Assembly (NCBI GenBank): GCA_022539475.1
Contig: VCMS01000166.1
Location: 56,385 to 120,384 of the forward strand
Reading direction: 5' to 3'
Origin: Gracilaria domingensis
Taxonomy: Eukaryota; Rhodophyta; Florideophyceae; Gracilariales; Gracilariaceae
Length of the DNA stretch: 64,000 bases
The notes under the pieces were generated by a model. That model worked only from the letters and a program-made list of their open reading frames with translations, was not told where the DNA came from and did no database searches. Below are positions 57,857 to 64,000 of the stretch, in pieces (within the stretch, counting starts at the first letter, position 1; every line of letters starts with the position of its first letter). Position numbers and translations under genes: made by a program.

Positions 57857-58195
57857 TCTCCGTCTCCATTGGAGATGTATTTCTCTTGTATGAAAACCGG
57901 GAAAGGATGTGAGAGAACATAAATATATCCCCAGTGGACGCTGAGAGGGAGGATGAACTACTCTACGTGCTACCATTGTTACCCATCCGGTGTCGAGTGG
58001 TGACATATTCTTTTTTTGTCACAACCCACAAAGGATGTGACGGAAGAAGAACATGCCCCCAGTCGAGACAGAGGGTGAGCAACTCTAAGTACAATCACTA
58101 GTCCCTAGCTTGCCTCCACTGGCAATATCTTCCTGTTTTGCTATAACCATCGAGTGAGGTTATGGTGGAAGAGAAAAATATCGCCGGTCGAGGCG
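57857..58195. repeat. Three diverged tandem hairpins, about 125-bp spacing
   Basis: Hairpins lie at 57857-57949, 57988-58072 and 58112-58195. Each has arms of 25-30 bp, with a right arm of the type AATATCCCCAGTCGAGGCG and its matching left arm. Primary sequence differs between copies (for example TCGACTGGGGGCATG, TCCACTGGGGATATA, TCGACCGGCGATATT), yet pairing is kept within each copy. They could be RNA structures or subterminal repeats of an element. Confidence 0.7.
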
Positions 58196-58540
58196 AGGTG
58201 GGTGGGGACTATGTGAAGAGGGGACAGAGAGATGGCGCTTAAATATTGGAAGGTGCGGAGGTGTACAGTAGATGTTTTGGCGGGAAATGGGATGAAGGAA
58301 ACAGGGACAATCATGGTGCTGGATATAGCCCGTGTGGTTGGACAGTGGGGGTGGACAGCACAGTTTAGCTCGATTGCACTGTATCGCAGCGGAAACTTCG
58401 ATCCAACTACTACTTCTTTTTCTGAAGATGTCGAACGGATACGTGAAAGATGAGGAGCTGTTGGCGCTGTTGGAGGGGAGGAGGTACCGCAGACGCCGTC
58501 ACCAAAGCGGGAAGAGGACGTGATTACGGCGGCTGGTCGG

Positions 58541-59356
58541 ATGTCGGAGAAGAAGGAAGTGGCCGATGAAGGAAAGAAGTGTGAGGCGAGGAGAGGGGAT
58601 GGTGATGAGGTGGAGAAGGGGGTAGAATTGGAGGTGGAGGGGGTCGCAATGGAGAGAAGGGGTGCGGTGCATCTGAGTCAGTTAGAGGTTGGAGACCAGA
58701 TAGTGAGTGGGGGCGGAGAGGGTGACAGGGAGATGCGGTTTGTGGGGGAGATGAAGGCGAGGGTGGGGATGTTGAGGTTGGTGATGAAGGAGCAACTGGA
58801 CGATGGAATTGTGGAGATTGTAACGGAAATGGGCGGTGTGGTGCTGAGTGGGGGTGGTAGTGGTGTTTCGGTTGAGGCGATTTCGAGCCTGCGGAATTCG
58901 TTGTCGGTATTGGGAGTGGAGATGAGAAATCATGTGTATGGGATAGTGGAGTGTGCGGGAAGGGAGGTTGGAGAGTTGCGGGAGGAGAATAGGGTTCTGA
59001 ACGAGAGGTTGGACGTGCTGGAGAAGGAGGTGAAGAAGCTGTGCAAGAGGCAAAGATTGGTGGAAGAGGAGACGGTGAAAGGAGGTGTGGAGGGAAAGAC
59101 GGAGAAGGGAAGTGTGGGAAGGGTGGCGGTGCAGAAGGGGTCTCCTGTGACACCGAAGACAAAGGGTGGTGGGGTTGGGGATGGGAAGAGCCGTCTGAAG
59201 AAGAGGCGTAAGGAGATGAAGAAGGTGGTGGAGGAGGTGCCGCGGGAGGGAGTGGGAGCTCCGGTGGTGACTGGGTTTAGGAGTGCGGCGGAGGTAGCGC
59301 GGACTGCGAAGGGGATTCTGAGGGGACAGGAGGAGAGAAGGATGGGAGGGATTTGA
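58541..59356 (+). CDS. Nuclear-type coiled-coil protein of the right-hand cassette (copy B)
   Basis: The 271-residue protein from ATG 58541 is Glu/Lys/Gly/Val-rich. A helical region (GEMKARVGMLRLVMKEQLDD) leads to a strong coiled coil at about 125-165 (LREENRVLNERLDVLEKEVK), then KGSPVTPKTKGGG, basic clusters (KSRLKKRRKEMKK) and GAPVVTGFRSAAEVAR. Length, the coiled-coil position and the PVTP…KTK phrase parallel the product of 39349-40161, although overall identity is low. The codon composition is unusual, being rich in GAG, GGG and GTG. No known domain. The upstream frame continues to a GTG only. Confidence 0.58.
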   Translation: MSEKKEVADEGKKCEARRGDGDEVEKGVELEVEGVAMERRGAVHLSQLEVGDQIVSGGGEGDREMRFVGEMKARVGMLRLVMKEQLDDGIVEIVTEMGGVVLSGGGSGVSVEAISSLRNSLSVLGVEMRNHVYGIVECAGREVGELREENRVLNERLDVLEKEVKKLCKRQRLVEEETVKGGVEGKTEKGSVGRVAVQKGSPVTPKTKGGGVGDGKSRLKKRRKEMKKVVEEVPREGVGAPVVTGFRSAAEVARTAKGILRGQEERRMGGI

Positions 59357-59744
59357 AGCCGTTTTGGGGCGAGGCGGGTATACGAGAAGGGGGAGAGTTG
59401 TGCACCTGACTTCTACAAAATGAACCCGTGATGGGCGAGAAATGGGTAAATAGCGGGGGTGGTGTGGACTGGGAAGAAGTGATGGGATGATTGAGGTGGG
59501 ATGAGTTGCGATTGGCATTGCAACATGGGAGAAAATGGAAACGCAAACTAGCACGAGTGCAGTTTTGAGAGAGGGTCGCGGAAAAGAGTGAATGGGGTGG
59601 TGCGGCGAAGTAGAACCTCTACAAAAACTAGGGGACCCAAGAACTAAACTGCGCGAGATGGAATTTAATATTCCAAAATTTCTTAATTTTTTGAGTGCCA
59701 GCCTCTGCTACCCCCTCGCGCGCCCCAAATAGACCCAAAACTAG
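59357..59744. other. Region before the methyltransferase-SET gene
   Basis: No confident gene. The motif ACCTCTACAAAAACTAGGG and an AT-rich block around 59660-59695 may be promoter sequence. A first exon of the downstream gene could lie here but was not identified. Confidence 0.35.
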
Positions 59745-60095
59745 CTTAGTTTCCAAAGCGAACAGACTATATTCCACTTTGCAGAACACAGACGTAACCT
59801 CCAACCATCTCGACTTATCCCTAGGGCCGCTTTTTCAGGGCAGGATGGAGGAAGTAATACCGTCACGGTTAAGGTTGAGGACTCGATACAGATTCCGAGC
59901 TCCTCCAAGAGGAACGCCGCAGGGAAAAGCTCAGTTAACTCCGATGTCATCGTCATCCTCGATAGCGACAATGAAGAAAGTGATACACCTGGTGCCTCTG
60001 TTGGGGCGAAAGATAACGTTCCAGATGGGGTTCTCCCCCCTCATGACTTTGATGACACGCGCACGTTAAATGCTCTAGATGTGGTGCGAGGAAGC

Positions 60096-61778
60096 ATGGA
60101 GAAGCAATTCTCAATGCATTGTGTCGGATATGACGAACTGGTGGAGGCCCATGGTACTATCTTCCCATCGGATACATCTTTGGAAGGCAACGTTCAGTTC
60201 GTGCTCACAGACCCACCATATGGCATCCGCGACAGCGAGTACGACGAATTGGCTGACGATGATATGGACAATACTGCGGACATCATGGCATCCATGCTTC
60301 GACCAGGAGGACATTTCGTTTTGTTCTGCAGTATCGACCAGTTTGGAGACTGGGAAGAGATTTTGCGAGAGCACAAGTCGGAGGACGCAAGCGGAAAGAA
60401 AACCGCATCATTCTTAGTGGATTCGACGCCCATGAACTTCATTCGTTCTCGTTCGAACCCCTTGAAGAACCCTGCGCGTAATACTACTCGCCTGTTTGGG
60501 GCGACGGAGTACGCCGTGCATGGCGTGAGAAATGGAAACCCGTACGCGGAACAGAAGGTAATGGTGAACTATCAGAACTTCAACTACGTTTCAGCTCGCT
60601 ATCCTGGGCACTATTCTATCATTGACCAGGTTCCAAATCTTACGCCTGGGGAGAGTCTCCGATGGAGAGTGAAGAGTGGTAGAAGAATTCGAACCGCGAA
60701 GGCTCGTCCAGAACAAAAGTCGAGGCAGCTACTGATGGAGCTGATAGCGAGGTTCTCGAATCCCGGGAATGTTGTGGTTGATCTCTACTCCGGGACGTTC
60801 TCGTGCGCGCTGGCATGTATGGATATTGAGGGGCCTCCGCGTTTCATTGGATTTGAGCAAGATGAGCAGTGTTTCTCTCATGCCAATCACAATGCTATTG
60901 TGCATTACGCAAGAAAGGTGTGGCGCAATGAATTGAAGATGAAAGAACCGGTTACGAATGAGGTAGTTCAAGCGTCTTATGTGGTGGATGCCAAATTTCC
61001 TGAACGGAAACGAAAGACTTCGACTATATGGAATGCACCCAAGGGATTCCCATCGTACCAATCTTTACCATTCCATATCATGTCGTACCTATCCACCTAT
61101 TGTAATGAACCTGGTCTTATCACTACGTACAAAGAGAAACCGTTCCATGAGTGGCCACTTGCCTTACAAGGGAAGATGACTACGTTGGACAGTCACACTT
61201 TACTCTCTGTCGAGGCGACATCGCTATGGCTCTATGTGAAGAAGTCGAATATCAAACATGCAGCAAGTGGAAATGGAGTATTTACGAGTAGGGCGTTTTC
61301 CGAAGGGGAGGTTATTGGATACTTTTATGGGACCTTGGTGTATCATGATCTAAGCCGACGCAATACCACACATTTGACGTATGGAGACGGAATGCTGGGG
61401 GCCACTGCATCTCGGTTCAGGAAGTATTGCATGCAAGTGAGGGTGAAGGGGCAAATGTACAACACTCTCCCGCATTATGATACTGAAGTCAACGCTGGTC
61501 ATGCCTGGATAGTTCCTGCTCCTTTCTGTGTAGCGGGCTATATCAATGACGCGTCATATCGTGAAGGTGATGAGGACAAGGAATTGGAAGAAATGGATTC
61601 TAACATGGCACGCAAACCAAATGTATTCATTCGCCAGCCCACAGAGTATCAGGCTACAACTTTGGGGCTTTTGGAGAACTACAGACTCCTCGTAGTCACG
61701 GCCTCAAGGGACATTAAGGAGCACGACGAAATTTACGTTGACTATGGACCCACATATCCTTGGGAAAGGTTAACCTAG
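60096..61778 (+). CDS. DNA N6-adenine/N4-cytosine methyltransferase fused to a SET domain
   Basis: From ATG 60096 the product is 560 residues, but the frame is open and coding-like from 59745 (including VIVILDSDNEESD), without an ATG, so a 5' exon is probably missing. Residues about 30-260 are a β-class methylase: motif IV LTDPPYGI (Asp39-Pro-Pro-Tyr42) comes first and motif I VVDLYSGTFSCALACMD (from about 227) later, as in M.HinfI/CcrM. From about 385 a SET domain follows: GNGVFTSRAFSEGEVIGYFY, GYINDASY (NH-motif position, about 480) and DIKEHDEIYVDYGPTYPW (about 540-557). SET domains methylate protein lysines. Both halves keep their key motifs and so may be active. A single chain joining DNA and protein methylation is unusual. 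Confidence 0.82.
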   Translation: MEKQFSMHCVGYDELVEAHGTIFPSDTSLEGNVQFVLTDPPYGIRDSEYDELADDDMDNTADIMASMLRPGGHFVLFCSIDQFGDWEEILREHKSEDASGKKTASFLVDSTPMNFIRSRSNPLKNPARNTTRLFGATEYAVHGVRNGNPYAEQKVMVNYQNFNYVSARYPGHYSIIDQVPNLTPGESLRWRVKSGRRIRTAKARPEQKSRQLLMELIARFSNPGNVVVDLYSGTFSCALACMDIEGPPRFIGFEQDEQCFSHANHNAIVHYARKVWRNELKMKEPVTNEVVQASYVVDAKFPERKRKTSTIWNAPKGFPSYQSLPFHIMSYLSTYCNEPGLITTYKEKPFHEWPLALQGKMTTLDSHTLLSVEATSLWLYVKKSNIKHAASGNGVFTSRAFSEGEVIGYFYGTLVYHDLSRRNTTHLTYGDGMLGATASRFRKYCMQVRVKGQMYNTLPHYDTEVNAGHAWIVPAPFCVAGYINDASYREGDEDKELEEMDSNMARKPNVFIRQPTEYQATTLGLLENYRLLVVTASRDIKEHDEIYVDYGPTYPWERLT

Positions 61779-62241
61779 GTTCTCAGACAATGACCTTGAA
61801 CTTCGTATGGGCTCAATGTAGTGAGAATAGCTTTTTGTTGAAGTAAATTGTATTGAACACTTCTGCTATGATTGCAGAAATACTACTCATATGTACACTC
61901 AAGCTGTACTGTGTAACATATTGATGCATATAGTGGTATGAAAGATCGTTGAAAGTGCCGTACTTGTATATGCAGGGCGCAACATCCGGGAAAATCGGAC
62001 CAAGTCCGGAATATGAACCCGGGAAAGGTCCAAAAATTGAATGCCGATCCGCCACAAATGCTGCAGAATGCTTTTCTCCATATATGCAGTACGAGGTTAA
62101 ATTCCCCTCCCCTTCACATATCAGTCCTGCACACCCAGTACGTGACCCTCACATATCACTCTCAATCATATACCTTCAGTATCGTTCACGTTCTATATCT
62201 GTTCCGTAATACTACCGCGCACGAAGGCCGAAGGATCTCGG
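61779..62241. other. Intergenic region between MTase-SET gene and basic-protein gene
   Basis: About 460 bp without a convincing coding frame; probably 3' flank of the MTase-SET gene and promoter of the next one. No repeats recognised. Confidence 0.4.
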
Positions 62242-63421
62242 ATGGCTCCTCAACGTGCGGAGCATGCAGGTGGTAAACCGCGAAAGGCATCGGTACCGCC
62301 GGAGCGCTGGGATACTGGGGTGGCCAAACGTAGGAGCGCGGTCGTCTCACGAAGTAGTGCTACTAATGGGAGAGGTAGCCGAGGCCGAGCACCTCGTGCT
62401 GGACTTCGCAAACCAAAATCTTCATCTACAGTATCGGAAGTAAAACCGAGAAGGAGGTCAGGAGCTTCCACATGCACTACGGAACGCACAGTAAGTGAAA
62501 CCGTTCAAGCCAAGGATAGTGCAATGCGTGGGCCTGTTACACGCCACATGGCTGCAATGGAAGAGCCAAGGGTCAGTGATGATGGAAATGTAGATATCAA
62601 AGCGATGAAAGGAAATAAGAGAAGAACGGGTGTACGTCAGAATGTAAGGAGGACAAGAGGCAGTGGAGGAACAGAAGGTCCTCGTATCGATGATTGTTTC
62701 GAAAAGGTGAGAACTGCGGATGACAATGCGGAGATGGAAACCGTGGATTGCGCCATCGTGAGAGCCGAACCTAGAGCCGAACCTGGGGATAGGGAGATAC
62801 CCAGAAGCGCTGCCGGAACAGAACGTAGCAGTTATGATTCGAGAAAAGTGAAGAGGAACGAGAAAATGAATGAGGGTGTCTCTCGTGCCAAGAAAGGCAG
62901 TGGAAGAAAGGAGCGGGAGTCCACGGACGCAGTAGATATCTCAAGTGACGTCGAGGACAAGGATAACGTGGAGGCGAACGATAACGTGGACGCCGGAAAT
63001 GCAACGCATATGGCTCCCATCGAAGGCAGGCATGATTCCGTCCCTCACATTGGGTCCAGACACAAGGAAGACGAAGACGAAGACGAGATACAACCGACCA
63101 CCAGTCACAGGTGAGTCACAGAGAAACAGGTTCAATCAGGTCAGAAGAAGGACGAACCATGGAAATGAGAATAGACGGGTGGGGAACGATTGGCAACCTG
63201 TCATAGCAAACGCCCGTAGAGAAGTATGGAACGATAAAGATGTGATCGTGGTGCTTGTCAAGGAGCTTTCCCTGCATGGTGCAATGGAAGAAGATGAAGA
63301 TGAATCCTCACTCCGCGATACGAGCTTTTGGAAAAGATCGGGAACTGAAGGAGATCTGTATCGGTACAATAGAGGACAAGCAAAGTCGAAAATGACGTAC
63401 GACTTGCTCAGAAGAACATAG
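62242..63421 (+). CDS. Basic nuclear-type protein, one 64-nt intron
   Basis: Exon 1 (62242-63110) starts MAPQRAEHAGGKPRKASVPP and is rich in Arg, Lys, Ser and Gly, with acidic/SUMO-interaction-like patches (VDISSDVEDKD) and EDEDEDE near its end. It stops at CACAG before a GTGAGT donor; the next in-frame codon would be TGA. The intron 63111-63174 ends in ATAG. Exon 2 (63175-63421) keeps phase and gives RRVGNDWQPVIANARREVWN, DVIVVLVKELSLHG and …MTYDLLRRT. The total is 371 residues. The exon 2 part looks folded, the rest disordered. No known family. It lies just after the MTase-SET gene on the same strand. Confidence 0.58.
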
Positions 63422-64000
63422 AGCAACTGGAGGTGTTAAGGTCATGAGAACATAGAGGTTCTCATACACCTCTTTGAGAGAGGCTCTCAGACGTGGAGGG
63501 AAAAGGAACGAACGTGACAGTAACAAGAGCAGGAAGCGGTACAACATTGACGTGTAACGCGAGTTTGTTGGTGTTTGCGAAAACCGTTCTATGACGTCCA
63601 TACTTCAATACGCAAGACGGAGACAAGAAGCTTATGCTTGCGAGATGAGTAAAATTACGCGGCAGGAACTTGGGGCAACCGAAGTGAGACAGTTGGACCT
63701 GAGAAAGATCGACAAGTGTGCTGTTGTTGATGGGGAGGAGATAGTTGCCAGGTGCCCAATGGATCTTTGCCATCCGATGAGGGGTACACGCCCATCCGTA
63801 CGTGGATGGAGGCGACCATTATGTTGATGCCAAATGTGAGACGGAAGAAATGAAGCCGTTGGAATCTATCCGAGGAAATAAAATGGAAAGATGACATGTG
63901 GTAACATGACAGTTAACCGCCAGCATCGAAACACTTTGTTTGCGGGCAGAAGGTTGGAAAAACATGGCTTTAAAAAGTGAGCAATAGGTGTTCGAAAAAC
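63422..64000. other. Right edge of the window, one doubtful small ORF
   Basis: A plus-strand frame 63591-63827 (78 codons, ATG, MTSILQYARRRQEAYACEMS…) could be a small gene but has no recognisable features. CATAGAGGTTCTCATACACCTCTTTGAGAG around 63447-63480 has weak internal symmetry. Nothing else is seen. Confidence 0.35.

Noticed and set aside
58524-59554. Long Pro/Ser/His-rich minus-strand ORFs opposite the second coiled-coil gene
   Set aside because: Composition is the complement of GAG/GGG/GTG-rich coding DNA and no family features are present.
1-64000. CRISPR array, bacterial operon or plasmid
   Set aside because: No regular short repeats with unique spacers; gene content and introns are eukaryotic.

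Overview
The window reads as nuclear DNA of a red alga, most likely a florideophyte such as Chondrus. That assignment is inferred from gene content and not proven. Most genes are single-exon. The few introns I can place are short (64, 81 and 106 nt) with ordinary GT-AG ends. Plastid-type genes (a DUF1825 protein and a CSP41-like RNA-binding SDR, both with transit-peptide-like N-termini) sit among eukaryotic housekeeping genes, and there is a secreted Hint (hog-type) protein of a kind known from red algae.

Left part (1-31 kb) is a compact housekeeping island. In order it holds WDR3/UTP12, a spliced DUF1825 gene, a frameshifted ankyrin gene, an EEPD1-like HhH/EEP nuclease, adenosine kinase, ataxin-2, PDCD2, UDP-glucose 4-epimerase, the Hint protein, CSP41, a RAB5IF/OPTI homologue, a spliced FYV7/TAP26-like gene, a 7-TM unknown, a SixA-like phosphatase, mitoribosomal mS38, a DUF1475-like membrane protein and a GPATCH4-like G-patch protein. 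Several pairs are head-to-head over 0.4-0.6 kb or tail-to-tail over 40-190 bp. Ribosome biogenesis recurs (WDR3, FYV7-like, GPATCH4-like, mS38). Very GC-rich patches lie at about 12.4-17.2 kb and 29.2-29.7 kb.

Middle part (31-39 kb) starts with a stack of hairpins, then a 15-repeat ankyrin gene, then a convergent pair: a PCIF1/CAPAM-like methyltransferase and a 932-aa XPG-like nuclease/CXC protein that looks like a mobile-element product.

Right part (39-64 kb) is accessory, repeat-rich DNA. It carries two related-looking cassettes: (i) 39.3-46.1 kb, with a coiled-coil protein, a multipass membrane protein, a 2-oxoglutarate dioxygenase-like ORF one base downstream of a ParB-like ORF, and small basic ORFs; (ii) 55-63.4 kb, with small basic ORFs overlapping as ATGA, a ketopantoate-reductase-like gene, a captured ribulose-phosphate epimerase fragment, three diverged hairpins, a second coiled-coil protein, and a DNA methyltransferase fused to a SET domain. 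Between them lie a hairpin-armed MITE-like element with two 76-bp palindromes, a 3.4-copy 375-bp tandem repeat, and a Plavaka-type (CACTA/CMC) transposase whose 3' end runs into a five-copy 110-bp palindromic repeat element. The association of DNA methylase-SET, 2OG dioxygenase and ParB-like genes with transposase and repeats is the best candidate here for an undescribed system. Unity of the cassettes is inference.

Start codons were moved to the first credible ATG wherever the longest open frame began with a non-ATG codon.
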